DNA of 64,000 nt from Streptosporangiaceae bacterium. GTDB taxonomy: Bacteria; Actinomycetota; Actinomycetes; Streptosporangiales; Streptosporangiaceae. This document shows positions 51,957-60,320 of the stretch, piece after piece. How positions within the stretch are numbered: position 1 is the stretch's first letter; the number at the start of each line of letters is the position of its first letter. Where the stretch lies: positions 1 through 64,000 of the forward strand of contig JASHTQ010000070.1 in NCBI GenBank assembly GCA_030040475.1. Reading direction: 5' to 3'. Made by a program: the position numbers and the translations under genes. The notes under the pieces were generated by a model. It saw only the letters and a program-made list of their open reading frames with translations. It was not told the origin of the DNA and did no database searches.

Positions 51957-53108
51957 ATGATGACCAGCACCGTGCAGTCCGATGTCGTCACGAGGCTCAT
52001 CGGCCATCTCACCAACTCCACCACGGACATGGCGCCCGACGACCTCATGGTCCCGGTCGCCAACTTCACCAGCGCCGAGCGGGCGGCGCTGGAGCGCCGT
52101 GTCCTGCACCGCCGTCCGGTCGTGGTCGGGCACCACAGCGAACTGCCCGGGCCGGGCACCTTCGTCACCCGCGAGGTGCTCGGCACGCCGGTGATCCTGG
52201 TCCGGCGCGGCGACGGCAGCGTGGGCGGGTACGTGAACATGTGCCTGCACCGCGGCGGGATCGTCGAGGACGCGGCGGCGGGCAGCCGGCGCGTCTTCGC
52301 CTGCAAGTACCACGGGTGGAGCTACGAGAGCGAGACGGGCGCCCTGCAGTACGTCCCGCACGAGCCGTTCTTCGGCCCGATCGAGCGTTCCTGCAACGGG
52401 CTGGAGAAGCTCGCCGTGTTCGAGCGGCACGGCCTGCTCTGGGTGGACCTGAGCGGGGCCACGAGCGACCTGGGCGGCTACCTCGGCCCGGACGTGGACC
52501 GGCAGCTCACCGAGGCCGGCCTGGACGAGTCGGTCATGCTCATGGACGAGTCGTTCCCGCTGCCGATCAACTGGAAGCTCATCATGGACGGCGGCACCGA
52601 CCTGCTGCACCCGAAGTTCCTGCACCCCAGCACGGTCGGCAAGATGCGAGCCAAGAGCTGCAGCGCCTGGAACGACTACGGGCTGCACGGCCAGATGTTC
52701 GTGCCCAGGCGGCGGATGGCCGATCTGGTCGCGGAAGGCGGCGATGTCCCGGCCGACCGGCGGATGATCTCCTCGATGCTCCGCCTGTACCCGAACTCGA
52801 TGGTCATGTCCCCGCCCGACCACGTCGAGTTCTGGACGGTCTGGCCCGGCCCGGACCGCGCGGATTACTCGGTCACCACCATCAGGGTATTCGCGCCCGC
52901 CGACCGCCTCGATGACCGGCTGCGCGAGCGCGTCGCGCGCAGCTGGGAGGTTCTCATGCAGGCCGCCAAGGACGAGGACTGGCCGATGGAGGAAACGATC
53001 CAGCGCAACTCGTTCGCGCGCCCCGATCGGCTCTTCCGCTACGGACGCGCCGAAGTCGCGATGCAGCATTTCCACCGGGCGCTGGAAACAGACGTCCAGA
53101 CGCTGTGA
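51957..53108 (+). CDS. Rieske non-heme iron oxygenase, alpha subunit (copy 1)
   Basis: A 383-residue oxygenase. The Rieske centre is bound by C96-x-H98 and C116-x2-H119 (CLHRGGIVED, CKYHGWSYE). The catalytic domain has the mononuclear iron motif DGGTDLLHPKFLH with two His and an Asp nearby. It would hydroxylate or demethylate a substrate using electrons from a ferredoxin. No beta subunit is encoded. AGGAGG lies directly upstream of ATG at 51957. Last gene of its operon. Confidence 0.92.
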   Translation: MMTSTVQSDVVTRLIGHLTNSTTDMAPDDLMVPVANFTSAERAALERRVLHRRPVVVGHHSELPGPGTFVTREVLGTPVILVRRGDGSVGGYVNMCLHRGGIVEDAAAGSRRVFACKYHGWSYESETGALQYVPHEPFFGPIERSCNGLEKLAVFERHGLLWVDLSGATSDLGGYLGPDVDRQLTEAGLDESVMLMDESFPLPINWKLIMDGGTDLLHPKFLHPSTVGKMRAKSCSAWNDYGLHGQMFVPRRRMADLVAEGGDVPADRRMISSMLRLYPNSMVMSPPDHVEFWTVWPGPDRADYSVTTIRVFAPADRLDDRLRERVARSWEVLMQAAKDEDWPMEETIQRNSFARPDRLFRYGRAEVAMQHFHRALETDVQTL

Positions 53109-53126
53109 ACCGCACGGATGTGTTCC

Positions 53127-53192
53127 TTGACACATCTGCGTGGAAGGCCTAGATTTTACCTACTGATCCAGCGTGTATTGCTGATCAACACA
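53127..53192 (+). promoter_or_regulatory. Promoter and operator of the 53370-56456 operon
   Basis: TTGACA (53127-53132), 17-bp spacer, TAGATT (53150-53155). About 10 bp downstream the operator copy (53165-53192) reads GATCC, 5 bp, GTATT, 6 bp, CAACACA, with degenerate outer half-sites. It lies at the transcript start and immediately after it, a classic repressor position. Confidence 0.65.
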
Positions 53193-53369
53193 TAACAGCC
53201 TAGCGGCACTCTTAGCTCGGCCGCTGTACCTGCACGGAGCAGGTATCTCCGCCCAGCGAGCTCTGTCACGCCTTGGCACGGATGTGGTGCGCAAGCTCGG
53301 GCACGGCACACCGCCGACAGCGCGAGTCCGGCACCGGGCTGTAGCCAGAACTAGAAGGGGCAAACGAGC

Positions 53370-54587
53370 GTGCACCTGTCAAAGTCGAGATATGTCACCG
53401 CCGCAGGCGCGACGGCAGCAATCCTTGCCTTGGGGGCCTGCAGCAGCAACAGCAGCAGCACCACGGCGAGTAACTCCCCGTCCACCCCCGCAAGCTCGTC
53501 CGCCGCGCAGGCGGCCGGTAACACGGCCGGCGGCAGCGTGATCGAGATCGGCTTCGCGAACATGGACACGGGCACCACCTCATTCCCCGGCATCCTCACC
53601 GACGCGCAGGCAGCCGTGCAGTACGTCAACGCCAACGGCGGGGTGGCCGGACACAAGATCGAGCTCGTCAGCTGCGACATGAAGAACGACGCCCAGTCGG
53701 CGCAGGAATGCGGCGAGGAATTCGCCAACAACCCGAAGATCCCGTTCGCCATCGTCGGCCTGACGCTCAACGGCGGGCCCTTCTACCAGGCGATGGAGGC
53801 GGCGCACAAGCCCACGCTCGGCATGATCGGCATTACCCCGGCAGACAACGACCCGGCGGACACCTTCTTCTACTACTCGGGCTCCAACTACTACCCGAGC
53901 CTGGTCAGCTACCTCAACGGCCTCGGCATCTCCTCGCTCGCCTACCTCTACGAGGGCGAGGCCTCCTCAGAGGCCGGCGAGAAGTACGTGACGGGCCACC
54001 TCAACCACAGCATCAAGGTGACGACCACGCAGGTTCCGGCCAACTCCGCCGACGTCATCTCGCAGGTCGCGGCGTCCGGCGCCGGGTCCGCCGACCTCAT
54101 GATGGCCTTCACCGTCGACTGCTCGCGGGTCGCGACCGCGCTGCAATCCCTGTCGCTCAAGCCGAAGAAGGTCATCGGCGACCCGGGTTGCCTGAACCTG
54201 GCCACGATCGCGCAGGACCCGTCGATCTACCAGGACTGGTACTTCGTCGAGAACTACAAGGTCTCCTTCGTCACCGGCAGCACCGATCCCGATATCACGC
54301 TGTTCAACTCCGAGCGCGGCAAGTACGGCGCGGGCGGGACCGTGGGCGCCTTCGGCGAGATGGGCTGGGGCACGATCTTGACGCTCGTCAACGTGTTCAA
54401 GGGAGCGACCAGCATCACCAGTGCCTCCGCGCTGGCCGCGATCGAGGGCTACAAGGGCCCGGTCAACATGGGCGCGAGCCAGATCTCCTGCCCGGGCGTG
54501 GCGCCGTACCAGGCGACCTGCGCATCTGGCCTGGACCTGTACCAGATAAGGAACGGCAAGGTGTACGCCGCAGGGGCCATCGGCTAA
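53370..54587 (+). CDS. ABC transporter substrate-binding lipoprotein, Liv type (copy 4)
   Basis: A 405-residue lipoprotein: signal MHLSKSRYVTAAG, lipobox LGAC, Ser/Ala-rich linker, mature part IEIGFANMDTGTTSFPGI and CDMKNDAQSAQECGEEF. Near-twin of the copy at 15975 (VIGDPGCL, YGAGGT, GAFGE). GTG at 53370 follows AGAAGGGG. A strong hairpin lies just after the stop, before the amidohydrolase. The ligand may be the amide-type substrate of that enzyme. Confidence 0.9.
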   Translation: MHLSKSRYVTAAGATAAILALGACSSNSSSTTASNSPSTPASSSAAQAAGNTAGGSVIEIGFANMDTGTTSFPGILTDAQAAVQYVNANGGVAGHKIELVSCDMKNDAQSAQECGEEFANNPKIPFAIVGLTLNGGPFYQAMEAAHKPTLGMIGITPADNDPADTFFYYSGSNYYPSLVSYLNGLGISSLAYLYEGEASSEAGEKYVTGHLNHSIKVTTTQVPANSADVISQVAASGAGSADLMMAFTVDCSRVATALQSLSLKPKKVIGDPGCLNLATIAQDPSIYQDWYFVENYKVSFVTGSTDPDITLFNSERGKYGAGGTVGAFGEMGWGTILTLVNVFKGATSITSASALAAIEGYKGPVNMGASQISCPGVAPYQATCASGLDLYQIRNGKVYAAGAIG

Positions 54588-54605
54588 CCGGCGGCGAGAG
54601 GTGAC

Positions 54606-54644
54606 GACTGTGGGGCCCAGCCGGATGGTCTGGACCCCACAGTC
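54606..54644 (+). terminator. Strong hairpin between binding protein and amidohydrolase
   Basis: Fifteen-base arms (54606-54620 and 54630-54644) pair with one mismatch around a 9-nt loop. No T-tract follows. It may terminate part of the transcript or protect the abundant binding-protein mRNA. Confidence 0.55.
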
Positions 54645-54686
54645 CTCTCTGGAGACCCAAGCAGCCAGCCACGAGGAGCGAGAGCA

Positions 54687-56456
54687 ATGCACGACCTGAT
54701 CGTCAAGGGTGGCCTCGTCGTCGACGGTACCGGGAGCGCGCCGTTCGCGGCCGACATGGCCGTCGACGGCGACGTGATAACGGCCGTCGGCAAGGTCGAC
54801 GAACGCGCGCGTCACGTGGTCGACGCGGACGGGGCGGTGGTCGCCCCTGGCTGGATCGACGTGCACACCCACTACGACGGCCAGCTGACCTGGGATGACC
54901 ACCTGGAGGGCTCGGCAAGCAACGGCGTCACCACCGTGGTCACGGGCAACTGCGGCGTCGGCTTCGCGCCGGTCCGTCCGGGGCAGGAGAGCGACCTCAT
55001 CGACATGATGGAGGGGGTGGAGGACATCCCTGGGACGGCCCTGTACGAGGGCATCCCGTGGGGCAGCTGGGAGTCGTTCCCCGAGTACATCGGCTACCTG
55101 CGCAGCCAGTCGTGGGCGGTCGACGTAGGGCTGCAGATTCCGCACGGCCCGCTTCGCTACTACGTCATGGGACCGCGCAGCTGGGACGACGACCCAGGCA
55201 AGTCCGCCGCGACGGCCGGCGAACTGGCGCAGATGGTCGGCCTGGTCCGGGACGCCCGGGCGGCCGGCGCGCTCGGGTTCAGCACCTCGCGGATCTTGTT
55301 CCACCGGGCGATGTCCGGCTACAGCGTGCCGGGCACGTTCGCGCCCGAGGAGGAGCTTCGCGCCCTGGCCGGCGCGCTTCGCGAGGCCGGGCCCGCGGTC
55401 ATCCAGGCCATCCCCGGCGGCGTGAACCGCAAGCCGTCCCGGGCGGAGGACCCGTACGACCTCGGCGACGAGGTCCGGATGTTCGGCCGCATCTCGCGCG
55501 ACTGCGACGTACGCATCACGTTCACCACGGCGCAGAGCAACGAAGACCCCGACGCCTGGCGGATGGCCCTGGACACCGCGCGGGCGCAGAACTCGGCAGG
55601 CGCGCACCTGTCGCCGATGATCGCGCCGCGCGGCGCGACGATCCTGACCACACTGCAGGGCTACCACTACTTCATGCAGCGCCCGACTTTCCTGCGCTAC
55701 GCCGGCCTGCCGCACGCCGAGATGGTCGCGGCGCTGCGCCGGCCCGAGGTGAAACAGGCCATCCTCGCCGAGTCCGACGTGCCCGACCCCAAGCCCGGAT
55801 CGATGCGCAATTCGCTGCCCGCCATGTTCAGCCACTCGCTGAGCCGGACGTTCCCGCTGCGGATGCCGCTGAACTACGAGCCGGACCAGACCGAGTCGCT
55901 CGACGCCCTCGCCGCGCAGGCCGGGCGGGACCCGTTCGAGTTCCTTTACGACTTCCTCCTCGACGAGGACGGGACGGCGGTCGGCATGCTGATCGCGGCC
56001 AACTACGCGCACGGCAACCTGGACATCTGCCGGGAGATGCTGCTGCACCCCGACACCGTCTCAGGCCTGTCCGACGCCGGCGCCCACGTCAACTTCATCT
56101 GCGACATGGGCGTGGCCACCTTCCATCTCACGCACTGGGTCCGCGACCGGTCACGAGGCGAGACGGTGCCGATCGAACTGGCCGTCGCCAAGCTGACGGG
56201 CGTCGCCGCGCGCACGTTCGGGCTGACCGACCGCGGCGAGCTGACGGCAGGGAAGCGTGCCGACATCAACGTCATCGACCTGGACAACCTCACCACCGAA
56301 CGGCCGATGCTGCTGCGGGACCTGCCGGCCGGCGGATCGCGGTTCCTGCAGCCGGCCACCGGCTACGTCACGACGATCAAGAACGGCGTCCAGACCCGCA
56401 TCGCCGACCAGGACACCGGCCTGCGGCTCGGGCGGATCGTCGGGTCCAGCGGCTGA
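54687..56456 (+). CDS. N-acyl-D-amino-acid deacylase-like amidohydrolase
   Basis: A 589-residue metal hydrolase: DVHTHYDGQ gives the first metal His pair, GNCGVGFAPVRP contains the Cys ligand typical of D-aminoacylases, and SDAGAHVNFICD supplies the late Asp. The C-terminus has the usual GKRADINVIDLDNLT beta-domain return. It would hydrolyse an N-acyl or related amide. It lies 99 bp after the binding-protein gene, past the hairpin. Confidence 0.88.
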   Translation: MHDLIVKGGLVVDGTGSAPFAADMAVDGDVITAVGKVDERARHVVDADGAVVAPGWIDVHTHYDGQLTWDDHLEGSASNGVTTVVTGNCGVGFAPVRPGQESDLIDMMEGVEDIPGTALYEGIPWGSWESFPEYIGYLRSQSWAVDVGLQIPHGPLRYYVMGPRSWDDDPGKSAATAGELAQMVGLVRDARAAGALGFSTSRILFHRAMSGYSVPGTFAPEEELRALAGALREAGPAVIQAIPGGVNRKPSRAEDPYDLGDEVRMFGRISRDCDVRITFTTAQSNEDPDAWRMALDTARAQNSAGAHLSPMIAPRGATILTTLQGYHYFMQRPTFLRYAGLPHAEMVAALRRPEVKQAILAESDVPDPKPGSMRNSLPAMFSHSLSRTFPLRMPLNYEPDQTESLDALAAQAGRDPFEFLYDFLLDEDGTAVGMLIAANYAHGNLDICREMLLHPDTVSGLSDAGAHVNFICDMGVATFHLTHWVRDRSRGETVPIELAVAKLTGVAARTFGLTDRGELTAGKRADINVIDLDNLTTERPMLLRDLPAGGSRFLQPATGYVTTIKNGVQTRIADQDTGLRLGRIVGSSG

Positions 56457-56481
56457 GCCAACATGAATACGGACCCGGCCG

Positions 56482-56907
56482 CTACGGTTGCCGGGCGGCT
56501 GCCTGCTGCGCTGCGGCCCTCTCCGCGGCCTTCTCCGCGGCGGCTTTCTCCGCGGCGATCAGCGCGTATTTCCCCGAATCGTGGTAACTGATCATGCCGC
56601 CCAGGATGATCGCCAGGCAGACCGCCTCGGATACCTGCGCGACCGTGGCGCCTTCCTCGATGGCCTTGCGCGCGTGGAACTCCGGCGGCGGATTCGTCTT
56701 GCGGATCATGCATTCCATCGCAACGATCATGAGTTCCTTGTACATGACGGGGATCGCCCCGTCCGGCGGCTCGCGGAATAGCGACTCGCGCAGGTCGGCG
56801 TATCCCTCGACCACATTCGGATGGTGGCGGGCCAGCAACTCGTAGGCGTCGACCGCCGGCCTGTCGTCGTAGTACTCGTTGATGTAGTTCCAGCTTGACT
56901 CGCTCAA
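56482..56907 (-). CDS. Carboxymuconolactone decarboxylase-like (AhpD-fold) protein
   Basis: A 141-residue all-helical protein: KELMIVAMECMIRK and EAVCLAIILGGMISYHDSGKY resemble the CMD/AhpD motif with Cys and His, although the typical CxxC is not seen. The C-terminus is an Ala/Glu/Lys repeat. Start is TTG, immediately after the TAA of the MaoC gene. It may be a peroxidase-like or decarboxylase-like accessory; the reaction is unclear. Confidence 0.75.
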   Translation of the reverse strand: MSESSWNYINEYYDDRPAVDAYELLARHHPNVVEGYADLRESLFREPPDGAIPVMYKELMIVAMECMIRKTNPPPEFHARKAIEEGATVAQVSEAVCLAIILGGMISYHDSGKYALIAAEKAAAEKAAERAAAQQAAARQP

Positions 56908-57822
56908 TTAACTGCTGCCTTTCGCGTCGGCGAACTGCTCCGCGGGCCCGGCGGAGCGGCCGGCGTCGCGGGTGAGGAACTCGCCCCGGTCGAGCACCAC
57001 GTCGCCGGACGGGCCGAATACCCGGAAGGCCGTCCTGTCCCCGCCGAGCCACAACGCAATGCGCAGCTCGTCGCCGGGGAAGACCGGCTTGCTGAAGCGG
57101 CCGCTCATCGACGCGAAGCGCGCGGGATCAGATCCGGCCAGCTCGCCGAGCAGGCACCGGCCGACCACCCCGTAGGTGCACATTCCGTGCAGGATCGGCC
57201 TGGCGAAGCCGGCCCTGGCCGCGTAGCCCGGATCCGAATGCAGCGGATTGTGATCACCGGACAGGCGGTACAGCAACGCCTGGTCGGGCCGGGTACGGCA
57301 GGCCAGGACGCCGTCCGGTTCCCCGGCCGGGGGCGACCACGCGCCCTGCTGCGGCTCGAGCACGCCGAATCCGCCCTCGCCCCTGATGAACAGCGACCAG
57401 CGGGTCGAAATGGTCGGCTGATCCTGCGGGTCTCCGGGCAGCCACCCGAGCGTCTCGGTGCGGACCAGGGCGCCGGATCCCTTGTCGTAAATGCCCAGAA
57501 GCCTATTGCGGGTGGTGACCGAGCCGCTGACCGGCAGCGGCCGGCGCAGCGACACGGACTGCTCGCTGTGCACCACCATGGCCCGGTCGTAATCGCCGAA
57601 CCGTACCCTCGGGGCGCCGCGGAACTGGGCAAGCACCACGGCGAAGGTCGGCAGGACCTGCTGGCAGAGGCCCTGAGTGTTCTCGGTGGTGAACTGGAGC
57701 TCCCGCGCCGGATCCAGCTGGCCGGCGCCCACCCCGAGCGCGTAGAGCATCGGCTCGTCACCGGTCCAGGACACGGTAAACGGATCGCCGACCGAGCCAG
57801 CAGCTTCCGGGTCGACCGGCAT
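56908..57822 (-). CDS. MaoC-family two-hot-dog enoyl-CoA hydratase
   Basis: A 304-residue double hot-dog protein similar to hydratase 2 of multifunctional enzymes. The C-terminal half has LLYRLSGDHNPLHSDP with the catalytic Asp and His, and PILHGMCTYG. The N-terminal half (FTTENTQGLCQQVLPTFAVV) shapes the pocket. It would hydrate trans-2-enoyl-CoA to the (R)-3-hydroxy form. It follows an SDR gene by 60 bp and abuts the CMD-like gene. Confidence 0.9.
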   Translation of the reverse strand: MPVDPEAAGSVGDPFTVSWTGDEPMLYALGVGAGQLDPARELQFTTENTQGLCQQVLPTFAVVLAQFRGAPRVRFGDYDRAMVVHSEQSVSLRRPLPVSGSVTTRNRLLGIYDKGSGALVRTETLGWLPGDPQDQPTISTRWSLFIRGEGGFGVLEPQQGAWSPPAGEPDGVLACRTRPDQALLYRLSGDHNPLHSDPGYAARAGFARPILHGMCTYGVVGRCLLGELAGSDPARFASMSGRFSKPVFPGDELRIALWLGGDRTAFRVFGPSGDVVLDRGEFLTRDAGRSAGPAEQFADAKGSS

Positions 57823-57882
57823 TCGGGTCCCTCCTCGTTCCGGGGGCCGGCTCCCCGTCGAGGGGATGCCGGCCGGGTGCGT

Positions 57883-58662
57883 TCAGTTCGCCGCGGTGCC
57901 CTGCTCGCACGCCGCGCGTACCTCTCGGTAGCGCCGGTCGATGCGGGCAAGGCTCCCCGCGTGCGTGAAGATGTAGAACTGCCCGACCGCCATGCCCTCG
58001 AGCATCAACCGGGCCACGTCCGCGGCCTGCATCCTCGGGCGGTTCAGGTCCTGCCAGGCTTCGAACTCCTCGTCGTGACTCTCGCCGATGTTGGTGTCGA
58101 CAAGCGACGGCAGCGCCACGGAGACGGTCAGCGGCAGCTGGTCGCGCCGGGCCTGCGCGCGCAGCGTCTCCGCGACCGACAGCACCGCATGCTTGGAGGC
58201 AAAGTAAGCCGGGTCGATGTGCCACGTGGTCAGGGCGGCCATCGACGCGGTGATGAGCACCTGCCCGCCCCCGGCACGCAGGACCTGCGGCAGGAACGCG
58301 CTCATCGTGTTGATCACGCCCATGAGGTTCGGTCCCAGTGCCCGGTCCCACTGGGCCGGCGTCAGCTCCCACAGCCGGGGACCGGTCGGGCCGGAGACCC
58401 CGGCATTCGCGCACACGATCGTGACGGGACCCAGCTCCCGCTCGGCGCGGGCCGCCGCCCGGTCCAGCGCCTCGCGGTCGGTGACATCCACGTGCATGGT
58501 GAGGCAGCCGGGCTCTTCGCCTGCCACCAGGGCAAGCCGCTCGTCGTTGATGTCGAGGACGAGAACCCGGGCGCCGCCGGCCGCCAGGTTCCGTACCAGC
58601 GCCCGCCCGATGCCGCTTGCGCCGCCCGTCACGACGGCGACCGCGCTGTCGAATCGCCTCAT
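57883..58662 (-). CDS. SDR family oxidoreductase (copy 4)
   Basis: A 259-residue classical SDR: TGGASGIGRAL at the N-terminus, ANAGVSG, Ser in ITASM and YFASK active site. ATG at 58662 overlaps the amidase stop by ATGA. The long frame continuing upstream is out of phase with the amidase gene. It probably oxidises a hydroxyacyl intermediate. Confidence 0.9.
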   Translation of the reverse strand: MRRFDSAVAVVTGGASGIGRALVRNLAAGGARVLVLDINDERLALVAGEEPGCLTMHVDVTDREALDRAAARAERELGPVTIVCANAGVSGPTGPRLWELTPAQWDRALGPNLMGVINTMSAFLPQVLRAGGGQVLITASMAALTTWHIDPAYFASKHAVLSVAETLRAQARRDQLPLTVSVALPSLVDTNIGESHDEEFEAWQDLNRPRMQAADVARLMLEGMAVGQFYIFTHAGSLARIDRRYREVRAACEQGTAAN

Positions 58663-60320
58663 GGCCGGGTCCACAGCGGCGGGACCGTGGTCTCCTCGCG
58701 TGCGCCCGCGACGTCGTAGAGGGCGGCGATCGCCGCCGCGAACTCCGGTTGAGTACGCGCCAGCACGTCGACGTCCTCGTCCGGCAGGGCCACTCCCGCC
58801 GCGTTCAGCCGGCCGACCACCAGTGCCCGGACCGCCGCGGCAGGCCGCGGCCTGGCCGCGGGCCGGGTCAGCCCCGGCAGCTCCGCGGCCGGCGAAGGCG
58901 GCACCGGGGGCGGGGGCGGCACCGGGGGCGGGGAGCACAGATGCCACCGGGTGATGGACTGGTAGGCGTCGCCCGCCGCGAGGACGGCGGCGTCGTCGAA
59001 CGGACGCCCGGCGATCTGCATGGACAGCGGCAGGCCGTCTCGGTTGAAGCCGATCGGCACGGCGAGCGCCGGGTTTCCGACGGCGCTCCAGTAGGTCGTG
59101 AACGACGTGGCCAGGGCCGCGGACATCGAGCGCTCGACGTCGAGCTCGGACAGCCTGGTGGCCGGGAACGCGGTCGTGGGGCCGATGACGAGATCGACCG
59201 TCGTGAACAGGCCGGCCAGTTCGCGCTGTGCCCGCCGCCGGACGCGCTGGGCCTGGACGTAATCGGCGGCCGAGGCGACGGCGCCGCGACTCACGCTGAT
59301 CCGCGCGCCCGGGCCGAAGTCCAGCGGCCTGCGGCACAGGTCGCCCGCGTGGTAGGAGAAGGCCTCGGCGCGGGACACGACGATCGTCGCGATGCCCGCC
59401 GCGCGGAAGACCGGCAGCGAGACGTCGACCAGCCTCGCCCCGAGGCCGGCGATCACGTTGAGCGCCGCGTCGAACGCCGCGGGCAGGTCCGGGTCGGCGG
59501 GGGCGCCGAAGTGGTTCTCCCAGTCGATCCCCACCCGCACGCCGCGCAGCGAGCCCGTCAGCGGCGCCTGGTAGTCGACGGGCCGACGATGGACCGACGA
59601 CGGGTCGGCCGGATCGTGGCCGGCCATCAAGCCGAGCATGATCGCGCAGTCGCGAGCGGACCGCGCTATCGGGCCGACGTGGTCCAGGGTGTCGCTCAGC
59701 GGGAGGCAGGCTGTCTTCGGTACCAGCCCGAACGTCGGCTTGAGCCCGGTCACGCCGCAGAAGCTCGCGGGCGTGCGGATGCTGCCGCCGGTATCGGTGC
59801 CGATCGCGCCGAGGAAGGCGCCCGCGCTGACGCCGCTGGCCGACCCCGAGCTCGAGCCCCCGGCCCACCGCGACGGGTCCCACGGATTGCGCGGCAGCGG
59901 GAACGGCATGTCCGGGTGCGGCAGGCCGGTAGCGATCTCCATCGTGGTCGTCTTGCCGGTGACAACGGCTCCGGCCTCGCGCAGTCGCGCGACGGCCGGG
60001 CCGTCGATGCCGGACCGCGAGTACGGGCCGGTCACGTTCGCGCACGCGGTGGTGGGCCCTTCGCGCGTCGGCAGGATGTCCTTCACGGCCACCGGGATTC
60101 CGTGCAGGAGCCCGCGATCCAGGCCGGCCGCCAGTTCGGCGTCGGCGGTCCTCGCGGCGGCGAGGGCCTGGTCGTCGAAGCGCGATACGTACACGCCCAA
60201 GACCGGGTCTACCGCGTCGGCCCGCAGGAACGCCTGCTCGACCAGGTCGGTGCTGCGAAGCCGGCCGGATCGCAGTTCGTGCGCGGCGCCGGCGATGGTC
60301 AGCACGTCGTGGTCGGTCAT
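58659..60320 (-). CDS. Amidase (amidase-signature family)
   Basis: A 553-residue amidase. The catalytic Lys lies in VAVKDIL, the cis-Ser in GGSSSGSASG and the nucleophilic Ser in GTDTGGSIRTPASFCG. Residues from about 455 form a Pro-rich linker (PPPVPPPPPVPP) and an extra C-terminal helical region. It cleaves an amide to acid and amine. ATG at 60320 overlaps the ligase stop by ATGA, and the acid could be activated by that ligase. Confidence 0.93.
   Translation of the reverse strand: MTDHDVLTIAGAAHELRSGRLRSTDLVEQAFLRADAVDPVLGVYVSRFDDQALAAARTADAELAAGLDRGLLHGIPVAVKDILPTREGPTTACANVTGPYSRSGIDGPAVARLREAGAVVTGKTTTMEIATGLPHPDMPFPLPRNPWDPSRWAGGSSSGSASGVSAGAFLGAIGTDTGGSIRTPASFCGVTGLKPTFGLVPKTACLPLSDTLDHVGPIARSARDCAIMLGLMAGHDPADPSSVHRRPVDYQAPLTGSLRGVRVGIDWENHFGAPADPDLPAAFDAALNVIAGLGARLVDVSLPVFRAAGIATIVVSRAEAFSYHAGDLCRRPLDFGPGARISVSRGAVASAADYVQAQRVRRRAQRELAGLFTTVDLVIGPTTAFPATRLSELDVERSMSAALATSFTTYWSAVGNPALAVPIGFNRDGLPLSMQIAGRPFDDAAVLAAGDAYQSITRWHLCSPPPVPPPPPVPPSPAAELPGLTRPAARPRPAAAVRALVVGRLNAAGVALPDEDVDVLARTQPEFAAAIAALYDVAGAREETTVPPLWTRP

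Noticed and set aside
57883..60045. A 720-residue SDR with a long N-terminal extension
   Set aside because: The extension is an out-of-frame reading of the amidase gene; the SDR starts at 58662 with an ATGA overlap.
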